The notes under the pieces were generated by a model. The model was given only the letters and a program-made list of their open reading frames with translations, had not been told where the DNA came from and ran no database searches. Of a DNA stretch of 41,431 nucleotides, positions 1-8,059 are shown in pieces. The stretch is from Actinomycetales bacterium (GTDB taxonomy: Bacteria > Actinomycetota > Actinomycetes > Actinomycetales > Microbacteriaceae): positions 1 to 41,431 of the forward strand of contig JAATGR010000264.1 of NCBI GenBank assembly GCA_015654575.1, read 5' to 3'. Numbering within the stretch: position 1 is the first letter of the stretch; each line of letters opens with the position of its first letter. The translations under genes and the position numbers were made by a program.

Positions 1-73
1 CGGTGTGGCACACCTCGTTGCGCAGATATTCCTCGAGATCTCGCCGCGCCTTCTCACAGCCGCAATCTTTCAT
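1..73 (-). CDS. rsrA: RsrA-type anti-sigma factor (5' end only)
   Basis: Only the first 24 codons lie inside the window; the gene runs off the left edge. The N-terminus starts MKDCGCEKA and reaches a second Cys-His segment (EVCHT), which fits the start of mycothiol-system (RsrA/RshA) zinc anti-sigma factors. These bind the SigR/SigH sigma factor in the cytoplasm and release it when disulfide stress oxidises the zinc-bound cysteines. The ATG overlaps the TGA of the upstream sigma gene (ATGA), implying translational coupling in one operon. The HxxxCxxC zinc core would lie outside the window, so the assignment rests on the N-terminus plus context. Confidence 0.85.
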   Translation of the reverse strand, partial: MKDCGCEKARRDLEEYLRNEVCHT

Positions 74-675
74 GTCGTACTCCTGGATGCCGACGGGGTG
101 ATGCCCCGCTCCTGTGCGTAGTCGGCCAGCAGGTCGCGGAGCATCCGCCTGCCGCGGTGCAGGCGGCTCATGACCGTGCCGATCGGGGTCTTCATGATGT
201 CCGCGATCTCCTGATAGGCGAAGCCCTCCACGTCGGCGAGGTACACCGCCAGACGGAAGTCCTCGGGGATGGACTGGAGCGCCTCCTTCACGACCGACGC
301 GGGCATCCGATCGATCGCCTCCGCCTCGGCGGAACGGGAGCTCGTGGCCGTCGTCGACTCGGCACCGCCCAGCTGCCAGTCCTCGAGGTCGTCGATGGTG
401 CTCTGGTAGGGCTCGCGCTGCTTCTTGCGGTACGTGTTGATGTAGGAGTTCGTGAGGATGCGGTACAGCCAGGCCTTGAGGTTCGTGCCCTGCGTGAACG
501 TCGCCCAGGAGGCGAACGCCTTCACGAATGTCTCCTGCACGAGATCCGCCGCGTCGGCCGGATTCCGCGTCATCCGCATGGCGGCCGCGTAGAGCTGATC
601 CATGAACGGGAGAGCCTGCTCCTCGAACTGGGCGCGCGCATCCGCCCGGTCACGCTTCTCGGCCTGCTCGTCCAT
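70..675 (-). CDS. sigR: ECF sigma factor SigR/SigH (redox stress)
   Basis: A 201-residue ECF sigma factor. Region 2 (about residues 22-90) carries the core-binding and -10 recognition helices ([14 protein letters not shown], then [13 protein letters not shown]). Region 4 (about 128-183) contains the -35 recognition helix-turn-helix ([23 protein letters not shown] region). The family directs transcription of thioredoxin, mycothiol and proteostasis genes on thiol oxidation, and its partner RsrA follows with a 4-base overlap. I chose the ATG at 675 (MDEQAEKR) because the upstream reading frame is only an open extension antisense to aroA. A GTG directly before it (678) is an alternative. A TAGACT hexamer lies 8 nt upstream of the ATG. 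I saw no convincing SigR-type GGAAT/GTT promoter. Confidence 0.93.
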   Translation of the reverse strand: MDEQAEKRDRADARAQFEEQALPFMDQLYAAAMRMTRNPADAADLVQETFVKAFASWATFTQGTNLKAWLYRILTNSYINTYRKKQREPYQSTIDDLEDWQLGGAESTTATSSRSAEAEAIDRMPASVVKEALQSIPEDFRLAVYLADVEGFAYQEIADIMKTPIGTVMSRLHRGRRMLRDLLADYAQERGITPSASRSTT

Positions 676-683
676 CACGCGCA

Positions 684-689
684 AGTCTA
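684..689 (-). promoter_or_regulatory. Candidate -10 for sigR (near-leaderless)
   Basis: TAGACT on the minus strand, 8 nt before the sigR ATG. It fits the TANNNT-short-spacer pattern of this window, but no clear -35 is seen. Confidence 0.4.
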
Positions 690-765
690 TGTCGAGCGCT
701 GCGGGCCGCTGCAGTGTATCGAGCACACCCTCTCCCCTCCCGGGCGCTCGGGAGGCGCCACTCGC

Positions 766-771
766 TAGGGT
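766..771 (+). promoter_or_regulatory. -10 element of aroA, leaderless type
   Basis: TAGGGT is followed by 7 nt and then the aroA ATG. At that distance transcription would begin at or next to the start codon. No Shine-Dalgarno fits in the gap. Confidence 0.6.
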
Positions 772-778
772 GGAACCA

Positions 779-2098
779 ATGAGTTCGCTGTCATATTCCC
801 CCCGCCCATGGACGGCACCGACCCCCCGCGGCCCGGTGATCGCAACCGTCGCAGTGCCCGGATCGAAGTCGCTGACCGGACGCGAACTCGTCCTCGCCGC
901 CCTCGCCGACGGCCCCGGCACGTTGCAGGCACCGCTGCATTCCGACGACTCGGCCCGGATGATCGATGCCCTGCGCGCGCTGGGCGTCGTCATCGAGGAG
1001 TATCCGGGCACGGGAGCATTCGGCCCCGACCTGCGCGTGACGCCCCCCGCCCGCTTCGTCGGCGGCGGCGTGGTCGACTGCGGCCAGGCGGGAACCGTGA
1101 TGCGCTTCGTGACCCCGCTGATCGGTCTCGCCGGCGACGATGTCACCGTGACCGCGCATCCGAGTGCGCTGCACCGGCCGATGGGCGAGATGATCAGGGC
1201 ACTGCGCGAAGCAGGGGTCGATATCGACGACGGGGGCACCTGGGCGCTGCCGTTCACCGTTCGCGGGCACGGGCGCATCGCGGGCGGCGAGGTGGAGATC
1301 GACGCCAGCGCCTCCAGCCAGTTCGTCTCCGGCATGCTGCTGGCCGCCGCGCGCTTCGACGTCGGTCTGCGCCTGCGGCACCGCGGCTCGCGGCTGCCGA
1401 GCATGCCGCACATCGACATGACGATCGCGTCGCTGGCCCGTCGCGGCGTGCACGTCGAATCCCCGCTTCCGGGCGAGTGGCTGGTACCCCCCGCCGTCGT
1501 GCACGCGAAAGATGTCGCCATCGAGCCCGACCTCTCCAACGCCGCGCCGTTCCTCGCGGCGGCCCTGGTCACCGGCGGCGCGGTGACCGTCGCGGGCTGG
1601 CCGGCGCACTCCACCCAGCCCGGTGCCCTGCTGCCCGATCTCCTCACTGCGTTCGGCGGTCGCAGCGTCCGCCGCGCCGGCGATCTGACCGTCACCGGTG
1701 GACAGCGGGTCACCGGAGCGCACCTCGACCTGTCGGCGGTCGGCGAGCTGACCCCGACGCTCGTCGGGCTCGCGGCCCTGGCCGACGGGCCGTCGACCTT
1801 CACCGGGATCGGGCACATCCGCGGGCACGAGACCGACCGGATCGCAGCGCTGGCCGCCGATGTGCGCGCGCTCGGCGGCGAAGCCGAGGAGCTGGACGAC
1901 GGCATCCGGATCATTCCCCGGCCGCTGACCGGCGGGATCTGGCGCGCCCATCACGACCACCGGATGGCGACGACCGGCGCGCTCATCGGGCTAGCCGTGC
2001 CCGATGTGGTCGTCGACGACATCGCCACCACCGCGAAGACCATGCCCCAGTTCCCGGAGCTGTGGCAGCGGATGCTCTCGCAGGACCGGCCCGCGTGA
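779..2098 (+). CDS. aroA: 3-phosphoshikimate 1-carboxyvinyltransferase (EPSP synthase)
   Basis: This 439-residue cytoplasmic enzyme transfers enolpyruvyl from PEP to shikimate-3-phosphate in the shikimate pathway to aromatic amino acids. Visible family signatures are [12 protein letters not shown] near the N-terminus (substrate-binding Lys-Ser), the [11 protein letters not shown] segment where most EPSP synthases have a GNAGT-type motif, and [13 protein letters not shown] near the C-terminus, the conserved DHRxA motif. The length is normal. The frame is open much further upstream, but the ATG at 779 follows a leaderless-type -10 and gives the normal N-terminus. The stop overlaps the rsgA GTG (GTGA), so aroA and rsgA form a coupled pair, the same neighbours as Rv3227-Rv3228 in M. 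tuberculosis. Confidence 0.97.
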   Translation: MSSLSYSPRPWTAPTPRGPVIATVAVPGSKSLTGRELVLAALADGPGTLQAPLHSDDSARMIDALRALGVVIEEYPGTGAFGPDLRVTPPARFVGGGVVDCGQAGTVMRFVTPLIGLAGDDVTVTAHPSALHRPMGEMIRALREAGVDIDDGGTWALPFTVRGHGRIAGGEVEIDASASSQFVSGMLLAAARFDVGLRLRHRGSRLPSMPHIDMTIASLARRGVHVESPLPGEWLVPPAVVHAKDVAIEPDLSNAAPFLAAALVTGGAVTVAGWPAHSTQPGALLPDLLTAFGGRSVRRAGDLTVTGGQRVTGAHLDLSAVGELTPTLVGLAALADGPSTFTGIGHIRGHETDRIAALAADVRALGGEAEELDDGIRIIPRPLTGGIWRAHHDHRMATTGALIGLAVPDVVVDDIATTAKTMPQFPELWQRMLSQDRPA

Positions 2099-3138
2099 GC
2101 TGGCTGACGCCCGACGAGGACGACGATCAGGACGAGTTCGACGAGTCCGACATCCGGATGCGCCCGAATCCGAAGGCGAATCGGCCGCGCACCAAGCGAC
2201 GGCCGGCCCACAACGATGCGCGCGTCGCGCGTGTGCTGGGGGTGGACCGGGGCCGCTACACCGTGCTGATCGACGAGGACGGCGACGACGAGCACGAGAT
2301 CACCGCGACCCGTGCCCGTGAGCTGCGACGTCTGCCGATCGTCACCGGTGACCGCGTGCGCACCGTCGGGGACACGAGCGGCGACGACGGCACACTCGCC
2401 CGGATCGTGGGCATCGAGCCGCGGACGACACTGCTGCGCCGCAGCGCCGACGACACCGATCAGGTGGAGCGGATCATCGTCGCCAACGCTGATCAGATGC
2501 TGGTCGTGGTCGCCGCCGCCGACCCCGAGCCGCGCGCACGACTCGTCGACCGATATCTGATCGCAGCGCTCGACGCCGGAATACAACCGCTGCTGGTGGT
2601 GACCAAGACGGATCTGGCCGACCCGACCGACTTCCTCTCCCACTTCACCGGCATCGACCTCGAGGTGTTCCGCAGCGGACGCGGCGAGACGCCCCTCGCG
2701 CAGATCGGGTCGGCCCTCGTCGGCCGCGCCACCGTGTTCGTCGGTCATTCCGGCGTCGGGAAGTCGACCCTGGTGAACGCACTGGTCCCGACCGCGGGAC
2801 GAGCCGTCGGTCACGTCAACGAGGTCACCGGACGCGGACGGCACACCTCTTCGTCGACCGTCTCGCTGCGCTACCGCGGGCCGGAGGGCACGGGCTGGGT
2901 GATCGATACGCCGGGCGTCCGGTCCTTCGGACTGGGACATGTGGACCCCGCGAACATCCTGCGCGCCTTCACCGATCTCGCCGAGGTCGCCGAGGAGTGT
3001 CCACGCGGCTGCACGCACCTGCCGGACGCCCCCGACTGCGCGATCGTCGAGGCGGTGGCGCTCGGACGTCTGGGGCCCACCGGCGCGGCACGACTGGACT
3101 CGCTGCAGCGGCTGCTGTCGACCTTCGCCGGCGGCTGA
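2095..3138 (+). CDS. rsgA: Ribosome small-subunit GTPase RsgA
   Basis: A 347-residue circularly permuted GTPase that helps late maturation of the 30S subunit. After an acidic and basic N-terminal extension come an OB fold (about 50-115), then the G motifs in permuted order: G4 TKTDL, G1 GHSGVGKST (around residue 217), and G3 DTPG. The C-terminal zinc finger is visible as ECPRGCTH followed by DC, the Cys-Cys-His-Cys set of the family. The GTG start at 2095 overlaps the aroA stop by 4 bases. The upstream part of the open frame overlaps aroA in another frame and is not coding. Confidence 0.95.
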   Translation: MSWLTPDEDDDQDEFDESDIRMRPNPKANRPRTKRRPAHNDARVARVLGVDRGRYTVLIDEDGDDEHEITATRARELRRLPIVTGDRVRTVGDTSGDDGTLARIVGIEPRTTLLRRSADDTDQVERIIVANADQMLVVVAAADPEPRARLVDRYLIAALDAGIQPLLVVTKTDLADPTDFLSHFTGIDLEVFRSGRGETPLAQIGSALVGRATVFVGHSGVGKSTLVNALVPTAGRAVGHVNEVTGRGRHTSSSTVSLRYRGPEGTGWVIDTPGVRSFGLGHVDPANILRAFTDLAEVAEECPRGCTHLPDAPDCAIVEAVALGRLGPTGAARLDSLQRLLSTFAGG

Positions 3139-3157
3139 GCGGCCGACGCGGCGCGTC

Positions 3158-3163
3158 TAGGCT
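3158..3163 (+). promoter_or_regulatory. -10 element of bcp, leaderless type
   Basis: TAGGCT, 6 nt before the bcp ATG. There is no ribosome binding site in the gap. Confidence 0.6.
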
Positions 3164-3169
3164 GGGATC

Positions 3170-3637
3170 ATGACGCTCGCCGCCGGAGACACCGCCCCCG
3201 ATTTCACCCTGCTGGACCAGGACGGCTCTCCCGTCTCGTTGCACGACTTCCGCGGCCGGGACGTGATCGTCTACTTCTACCCCGCGGCGATGACCCCGGG
3301 CTGCACCACCCAGGCGTGCGACTTCCGCGACAGCCTGTCGTCATTGACGGCGGCCGGTTACGTCGTGCTCGGCGTCTCCCGGGATGCCCCGGAGATGCTG
3401 CGGGCGTTCCGCGAGCGCGACGGTCTGACCTTCACCCTGCTGAGCGATCCGGATCATGCCGTGCACCAGGCCTACGGCGCCTGGGGCGAGAAGAAGAACT
3501 ACGGAAAGACTATCACCGGGGTGCTCCGTTCCACCTTCGTCACCGATCCCGCCGGCGTCGTCGCGCACGCTCTCGTCAATGTGAAGGCGACCGGCCACGT
3601 GGCACGTCTGCGCAAGCTTCTCGGCATCGACGCCTGA
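3170..3637 (+). CDS. bcp: Thiol peroxidase BCP (peroxiredoxin Q)
   Basis: A 155-residue cytoplasmic peroxiredoxin reducing hydrogen and organic peroxides. The active site is MTPGCTTQACDFRD: Cys45 is the expected peroxidatic cysteine and Cys50, five residues later, the resolving one, the arrangement of alpha-type BCP/PrxQ proteins. The YFYP strand before the active site and the GVLRSTFV strand with its conserved Arg are present. Length is normal for the family. The start is set by a leaderless-type -10 six nt upstream. It stands alone downstream of rsgA and converges with the small membrane-protein gene. Confidence 0.96.
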   Translation: MTLAAGDTAPDFTLLDQDGSPVSLHDFRGRDVIVYFYPAAMTPGCTTQACDFRDSLSSLTAAGYVVLGVSRDAPEMLRAFRERDGLTFTLLSDPDHAVHQAYGAWGEKKNYGKTITGVLRSTFVTDPAGVVAHALVNVKATGHVARLRKLLGIDA

Positions 3638-3691
3638 ACCGCACCTCGACGACTCCTCGATCGGGTCTTCGCGCCGACGGTGGCCGAGTGA

Positions 3692-4096
3692 CTAGTCCTC
3701 GACGCGCGTGGCGCGGCGGGCGGCCCTGACCACGGCCAACGCCAGCAGGATCAGCACGATCACGGCGGGGACGCCGATTTCCGCGCCGGTCAGCGGGTGG
3801 GCGTAGGCGCCGGTCGCGGCACCGCCGGCGACGGCCAGGATGAGGAGCTGGGTCACGATCCCGCCCGATCTGCCCCAGGACCGCCCGCGCAGCACGCCCG
3901 CACCGAAGGCCGCGACCGCAGCCGCACCGAGGATCGTCAGCACGATCAGGGCGAGGGCGCTCGCCAGCGAGTCGGTATCGTCGACAACGACGGACAGCAC
4001 CTGCCACAGCGCGAGGACGAACAACGCGATCCCCTCGGCCACCACCAGGAGCCCGGCGACCCGTTCGATCGAAGTGATCGTGGTGTTTTCCGTCAT
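3692..4096 (-). CDS. Small membrane protein, four predicted helices
   Basis: Function not recognised. The 134-residue product has four hydrophobic segments (about residues 11-38, 43-71, 80-103 and 105-127), short basic loops (LRGRSWGRSG) and a basic-acidic tail (RRATRVED), suggesting a small integral membrane protein. I prefer the ATG at 4096 (MTENTT) because GGAG sits 7 nt upstream. A GTG at 4138 would add 14 polar residues. It lies between bcp and whiB1, converging on bcp. No catalytic motif is visible. Confidence 0.65.
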   Translation of the reverse strand: MTENTTITSIERVAGLLVVAEGIALFVLALWQVLSVVVDDTDSLASALALIVLTILGAAAVAAFGAGVLRGRSWGRSGGIVTQLLILAVAGGAATGAYAHPLTGAEIGVPAVIVLILLALAVVRAARRATRVED

Positions 4097-4181
4097 CGTT
4101 GCGCTCCAGGGCAACTCGTCGGGGGTCCGCTCCGACACGAACCCTCGCCAATCGATAGCCGACCCTTGTCAAGCAGGATCA

Positions 4182-4219
4182 GCTGTGGAACGATTAATGC
4201 CATCGTGTGCTCCCACAGC
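4182..4219. promoter_or_regulatory. whiB1 upstream inverted repeat (GCTGTGG / CCACAGC)
   Basis: A perfect 7-bp inverted repeat, GCTGTGG at 4182-4188 and CCACAGC at 4213-4219, separated by 24 bp. Its right half overlaps a smaller TGTG-N4-CACA repeat (4206-4217). A TTGTCA at 4166-4171 could be a -35. The segment is upstream of whiB1, which in M. tuberculosis is controlled by a CRP-family regulator at TGTGA/TCACA sites. The match here is only partial, so the operator role is inferred. Confidence 0.4.
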
Positions 4220-4261
4220 GAGGTGGGGCGGGCAAAACGCTCGCACACCGACCAGAGTAAC

Positions 4262-4274
4262 CGACGAATCGTCG
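4262..4274. promoter_or_regulatory. 13-bp palindrome in the whiB1 leader region
   Basis: CGACGAATCGTCG is a perfect palindrome around a central A, about 45 bp before the whiB1 ATG. It could be an operator or a small hairpin in the leader. No known site is recognised. Confidence 0.35.
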
Positions 4275-4319
4275 TGCTCTGTACCCACCCGATTCTTCGT
4301 ACCCCTGAGGAGCACAAGC

Positions 4320-4568
4320 ATGGACTGGCGCGATAAGGCGACCTGCCTCACCGTGGACCCGGAACTCTTTTTTCCGGTTGGAAACACGGGCCCTGCGGTC
4401 GATCAGATCGAGAAGGCGAAAGGCGTCTGCGCCCGCTGCACCGTGACAGAGATCTGCCTGCAGTACGCCCTGGAGACCGGCCAGGACTCCGGCGTCTGGG
4501 GCGGCCTCAGCGAAGACGAGCGTCGCGCCCTGAAGCGGCGCGCGGCGCGCGCCCGCCGCGCTTCCTGA
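4320..4568 (+). CDS. whiB1: WhiB1-type [4Fe-4S] transcription regulator
   Basis: An 82-residue Wbl protein. The four cluster-binding cysteines are Cys9, Cys37, Cys40 and Cys46 (C-x27-C-x2-C-x5-C). They are followed by the GVWGG turn and a basic tail (RRALKRRAARARR) for DNA contact. The N-terminus MDWRDKATC and the DPELFFPVG segment closely resemble M. tuberculosis WhiB1 (Streptomyces WblE), a NO-sensitive iron-sulfur protein that binds the primary sigma factor. A GAGGAG Shine-Dalgarno lies 7 nt before the ATG, so unlike many neighbours this gene has a normal leader. It converges with pdtaS with a 6-bp gap, the same arrangement as Rv3219/Rv3220c. Confidence 0.95.
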   Translation: MDWRDKATCLTVDPELFFPVGNTGPAVDQIEKAKGVCARCTVTEICLQYALETGQDSGVWGGLSEDERRALKRRAARARRAS

Positions 4569-4574
4569 GCCGGC

Positions 4575-6068
4575 TCAGCCGTTGCTGCGCTCGATGTAGC
4601 GCAGCGGGATGTCGATCGTGACCTCGGTCCCACTGCCCATCACGGTGTGCCAGTCGATCGTTCCGCCCAGTTCTCCCTGGATCAGGGTGCGCACGATCTG
4701 AGTGCCCAGGCCGCGACCGACCTGCCCCTCGGGCAGGCCGACCCCGGTGTCGCGCACGCGCACCTCCAGGCTCTCTTCCGTGCGCTCGGCGGCGATCTCG
4801 ACCTCCCCCTCCTGCCCGGCGAGGCCGTGCTCGACGGCGTTGGTGACCAGTTCCGTCAGCGCGAGCGCGAGCGGCGTCGCGTATTCGCTGGGAAGCGTGC
4901 CGAAGGTGCCCGTTTTGCGGGTGATCGCGCGCGTGTTCGGTGCCGCCGCGACCTCGGCGACGAGCTTCAGCACGCGGGAGAACACATCGTCGAAGTCGAC
5001 GCTCTGCGTGAGCCCCTCGGAGAGGGTGTCGTGCACGACCGCGATCGCGGACACCCGGCGGGTCGCGTGGGCGAGAGCGTCGCGGGCCTCATCGGAGTGC
5101 GTCCGTCGCGCCTGGATGCGCAGCAACGACGCGACCGTCTGCAGGTTGTTCTTCACCCGGTGGTGGATCTCGCGGATCGTGGCGTCCTTCGTGATGAGCT
5201 CCTGATCGCGGTGCCGCAGCTCGGACACGTCACGGCACATCACGATCGCGCCGATGCGGGTGCCGTGGTCTCGCAGCGGAATCGCGCGGAGCGAGACGAT
5301 GACCCCGCGTGCCTCGACCTCCGCCCACCACGGGGCGCGGCCGGTCGCCACCACCGGCAGCGACTCATCGAACTGACGCTTCTCGGGCAGGATCTGGGTG
5401 ATCACCTCGACCAGCGGCTCCCCCTCGAGCTCGTCGTCGAAACCCATCCGGTTGAACGCGGACAGCGCATTGGGGCTCGCGAACGTGGTGATGCCGTCGA
5501 CGTCGATGCGGATCAGACCGTCCGAGGCGCGCGGGGCGCCGCGGCGCGGCGCCGACGGCGCCGAGAGGTCGGGGAACTCACCGGAGGCGACCATGCCGAA
5601 CAGATCGTCCGCGCAGTCGTTGAACGTGATCTGCTGACGAGAGGGGGTTCGAGCCTCCCCCAGGTTCGTGTGCCTGGTCAGCACACCGATCACCGCGGCC
5701 GGGGTGCCGCCGACCCCACGCTCGCGCACGATGGGCACGGCGCGCACGCGGGTGGGGGTCTCCTCGAACCAGTCCGGTGATGCCGAGTCGACGATCCGCG
5801 CGCTCACGAACGCCTCTCGCACCTGGGCGCGCCACTGCGGCCTGACGCGGTCGCCGACGATGTCGCGATAGAACAGCGTGGCGGCACCGCCCGGACGAGT
5901 GTGCGCCACCGCCACGAACGAATCGTCGGGCGTGGGCACCCAGATGACGATGTCCGCGAAGGCGAGGTCCGCCAGGAGCTGGCCATCGCCGGCGAGCCGA
6001 TGGAGCCATTCCACGTCGACCGCCTCTGCGGCTTTCTGGGCGAAGACGAGATCGGAGAGCGTGGACAC
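4575..6068 (-). CDS. pdtaS: PdtaS-like cytosolic sensor histidine kinase
   Basis: A 497-residue soluble kinase. It has an N-terminal GAF-like domain (about 10-160), a PAS domain (about 180-285), a HisKA_2 dimerisation helix with REIHHRVKNNLQ (His302/His303) and an HATPase_c domain with the N box TELVTNAVEHG, DTGVGLP and GRGLGTQIV. There is no membrane segment. The domain order and the neighbouring whiB1 match M. tuberculosis PdtaS (Rv3220c), which phosphorylates the antiterminator PdtaR. No pdtaR is visible in this window. The GTG at 6068 was chosen because a TAGGCT -10 lies exactly 7 nt upstream and the sequence above it belongs to the preceding gene. Confidence 0.93.
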   Translation of the reverse strand: MSTLSDLVFAQKAAEAVDVEWLHRLAGDGQLLADLAFADIVIWVPTPDDSFVAVAHTRPGGAATLFYRDIVGDRVRPQWRAQVREAFVSARIVDSASPDWFEETPTRVRAVPIVRERGVGGTPAAVIGVLTRHTNLGEARTPSRQQITFNDCADDLFGMVASGEFPDLSAPSAPRRGAPRASDGLIRIDVDGITTFASPNALSAFNRMGFDDELEGEPLVEVITQILPEKRQFDESLPVVATGRAPWWAEVEARGVIVSLRAIPLRDHGTRIGAIVMCRDVSELRHRDQELITKDATIREIHHRVKNNLQTVASLLRIQARRTHSDEARDALAHATRRVSAIAVVHDTLSEGLTQSVDFDDVFSRVLKLVAEVAAAPNTRAITRKTGTFGTLPSEYATPLALALTELVTNAVEHGLAGQEGEVEIAAERTEESLEVRVRDTGVGLPEGQVGRGLGTQIVRTLIQGELGGTIDWHTVMGSGTEVTIDIPLRYIERSNG

Positions 6069-6075
6069 GGAACCC

Positions 6076-6081
6076 AGCCTA
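6076..6081 (-). promoter_or_regulatory. -10 element of pdtaS, overlapping the upstream stop codon
   Basis: Minus-strand TAGGCT, 7 nt before the pdtaS GTG. Its first three bases (6081-6079) are also the TAG stop codon of the CpaE-like gene. Confidence 0.6.
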
Positions 6082-7344
6082 AGGGACGGCCGTGCGGCCG
6101 TTCGAGCGACGGCGGCGTCCCTCCGCACGCGTCTGGGCGCGGCGTTCCACCGGATGCTCGAGGCCGCGAACCGGCTCGGGTGACGGGCGCGGATTCGACG
6201 CCGCCAGACGCGCGACAGCAGCGGACAGCGCAGAACGCGGCGCGACGTGCGCCGCGGGACGGGCGGCCAGACGCGCCGCATCCGCCCCACGCCGGTCATC
6301 GGGCACGAACCACAGGTCGCGCAGGCCCGCATAGCGTTCGAGCGCCCGTCTGATCTGCCCCCGGGTGTCGAGTCCGATCGGCCCGGTACGCAGGCGGTTG
6401 ACCACGACCGTGACGGGGGTGGCGCCGATCACCTCGCGCAGTTCGGCGTATCCGCGCAGAAAGCGGGCGATCCCGACCGGATCGGCGGCGAGCACCGCGA
6501 CGACGCGATCGGAGCCGGTCAGCGTCGCGAGCGTGGCGGCGTTGCGCCGCGGGCCGTCCTCCAGGTCGGAGACGATCTCCTCATCGCGTTCGAGGGAGGC
6601 GGCGACGTCCACCACCGTGACCGCGGCCCACGACCGGCAGGCGTGCAGCACGGCGCTCATCCGCGATGCCGACAGCTCAGGCCAGCGGGAGGGCCGGTTG
6701 ATTCCGGTGAGCACGTCCACGTCTCTGCCCGGCATCTCCAGCGGGACGGCGATGCGCGTCAGTTCCGCCGTGTCGAGCCTGCTGAGCCCTGCCTGCCGGC
6801 AGGCGGCGGGCAGCCCCGGCCCCTCGTCGGGCAGTCCGAGTGACAGCGCGATGGCAGGGGCGTGCACATCCGCGTCGACGAGGGCGACATGCCCGCCGCC
6901 CCTGGCGGCCTCGACGGCGAGTTCGATTGCCAGTGTGGTGCGGCCCGGCGCCCCGTGCGCTCCCCACACGGCGACCACCGCGGGTCGCACGGGATCCACC
7001 GGGGCGATCACGGGAACGGCGACCAGGATCGCGTCGACCAGTTTCCGCAGGGGCGAGGCCGGAGACAGCGGCGCGGGCAGCCCGAAGGCAGCGGCGAGGC
7101 GGGCCCCACCGTCATCCCCTCCCACCGGCACGATGCGCACACCCGCACGGTCGGCGGCGGCGACCAGGTCAGGCGTGAGGATGCCGTGCGAGGGATGCAG
7201 CACAAGCAGATCGGCACCCGCCTGCGACAGCGCTTCGGGCGGTACCCCCTCGACGGCCACCCGCACCCGCACGCCGCGTGCATCGAGCTCTGCCGCGACA
7301 GCCGCGCACAACGGCTGGGGCAACAGCAGCAGCGCGACCGTCAC
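6079..7344 (-). CDS. CpaE/Ssd-like P-loop ATPase
   Basis: A 421-residue ParA/MinD-superfamily protein. The N-terminal part (1-110) resembles a receiver-like pseudo-domain. The ATPase core has a deviant Walker A, WGAHGAPGRTTLA, where the usual lysine before Thr is Arg, a VDADVHAPAI segment and a Walker B-like VTVVDVAAS. The C-terminus is rich in Arg and Pro. CpaE/TadZ proteins localise tad pilus machines; Ssd proteins influence septum placement. Which applies here cannot be read from the sequence. The GTG start overlaps the stop of the SAF-domain gene (GTGA), so the two are cotranscribed. No tad secretion ATPase or pilin gene is in the window. Confidence 0.8.
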   Translation of the reverse strand: MTVALLLLPQPLCAAVAAELDARGVRVRVAVEGVPPEALSQAGADLLVLHPSHGILTPDLVAAADRAGVRIVPVGGDDGGARLAAAFGLPAPLSPASPLRKLVDAILVAVPVIAPVDPVRPAVVAVWGAHGAPGRTTLAIELAVEAARGGGHVALVDADVHAPAIALSLGLPDEGPGLPAACRQAGLSRLDTAELTRIAVPLEMPGRDVDVLTGINRPSRWPELSASRMSAVLHACRSWAAVTVVDVAASLERDEEIVSDLEDGPRRNAATLATLTGSDRVVAVLAADPVGIARFLRGYAELREVIGATPVTVVVNRLRTGPIGLDTRGQIRRALERYAGLRDLWFVPDDRRGADAARLAARPAAHVAPRSALSAAVARLAASNPRPSPEPVRGLEHPVERRAQTRAEGRRRRSNGRTAVP

Positions 7345-7961
7345 CCCGCTCCCCCCGCGGCCGGCACCACCGATATCAGGCCCTCATCCGCGAGCGCGCC
7401 GAGCAGCGAAGCGATGTCGGAGCGGGGCACGACGACCTCGAGCGAGATCCCCCCGCTCGAGATCAGCGCGTCGTCGTCGACCACACCGGCGATCGTCGCG
7501 TCGGCGATGAGGATGCGCGGCGCCGCGTAACCGTCGTCGCCCTCGCGCGGCGCCACCCAGACCTCCACGCGCGAACCCGGAGCGAGAGAGGCGGGGACTC
7601 CCGTGCTCGAGGGCACGACCACCGTCGTGGTGCGCACGTCCTCCGCTGTCGCGAGAGCCCCCGCCGGCACCAGCTCGCCGGCGGGGATCGTGCGCACCGC
7701 CACGGCGCCCGGCTCCCAGGCCTGGGTGTACACGTCGTCCAAGGCTCCCAGCGCCATGTCGACGACGCGCACATCGCCGGAGGACACGGTCTCACCGGCC
7801 ACGATGGTGCGCGCCGCGATCAGGGCAGGCGAACTCTGACGGGCCGCGGTGACCACGAGCCACACTCCGGTGATCGATGCCGCGACCAGGACGATGCCGA
7901 TGAGGAGCCTCGGGTCGAGCCAGGCCGACCGGGCGCGCGGACGAGGGACGGGGGCGTTCAT
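7341..7961 (-). CDS. SAF-domain membrane protein (CpaB/RcpC-like)
   Basis: A 206-residue protein with a basic cytoplasmic N-terminus, one transmembrane helix (about residues 16-38) and an extracytoplasmic SAF domain. The domain is recognisable from LIAARTIVAGETVSSGDV, VRTIPAGELVPAGAL and LAPGSRVEVWV. This is the architecture of the CpaB/RcpC pilus-assembly family. It is coupled to the CpaE-like gene by a 4-base overlap, strengthening the link to a tad-type or derived envelope function. The start is uncertain: ATG 7961 (MNAPVP) is favoured, while ATG 7970 and a GTG at 8009 are in the same frame. Confidence 0.75.
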   Translation of the reverse strand: MNAPVPRPRARSAWLDPRLLIGIVLVAASITGVWLVVTAARQSSPALIAARTIVAGETVSSGDVRVVDMALGALDDVYTQAWEPGAVAVRTIPAGELVPAGALATAEDVRTTTVVVPSSTGVPASLAPGSRVEVWVAPREGDDGYAAPRILIADATIAGVVDDDALISSGGISLEVVVPRSDIASLLGALADEGLISVVPAAGGAG

Positions 7962-8001
7962 GCGCCCCATGCTGGCTGACGGGCATCGACCGCGTCGGAC
8001 G

Positions 8002-8010
8002 TTATCCACA
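8002..8010 (+). other. Perfect DnaA-box sequence (TTATCCACA)
   Basis: A consensus 9-mer DnaA box in the divergent intergenic region between the SAF gene and the HTH gene. It is isolated, with no cluster or AT-rich unwinding element, so this is not an origin. The role is unknown. Confidence 0.4.
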
Positions 8011-8047
8011 AGGAGCAGCGCGCAGAGCCCTCATCAGCAGGGGGTCG

Positions 8048-8053
8048 GATAAT
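8048..8053 (+). promoter_or_regulatory. -10 element of the HTH gene, leaderless type
   Basis: GATAAT, five of six matches to TATAAT, ending 6 nt before the ATG. Confidence 0.6.
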
Positions 8054-8059
8054 GAGGAC

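Noticed and set aside
676..778. SigR-type autoregulatory promoter (GGAAT-spacer-GTT) before sigR
   Set aside because: No matching pair of elements was found in the short intergenic region on the minus strand.
676..1914. N-terminal extension of the sigma factor frame to 614 residues
   Set aside because: It is antisense to aroA, has low-complexity composition and no sigma-factor similarity. The normal ECF start is at 675.
8002..8010. Replication origin
   Set aside because: A single DnaA box with no cluster, AT-rich element, dnaA or dnaN nearby.
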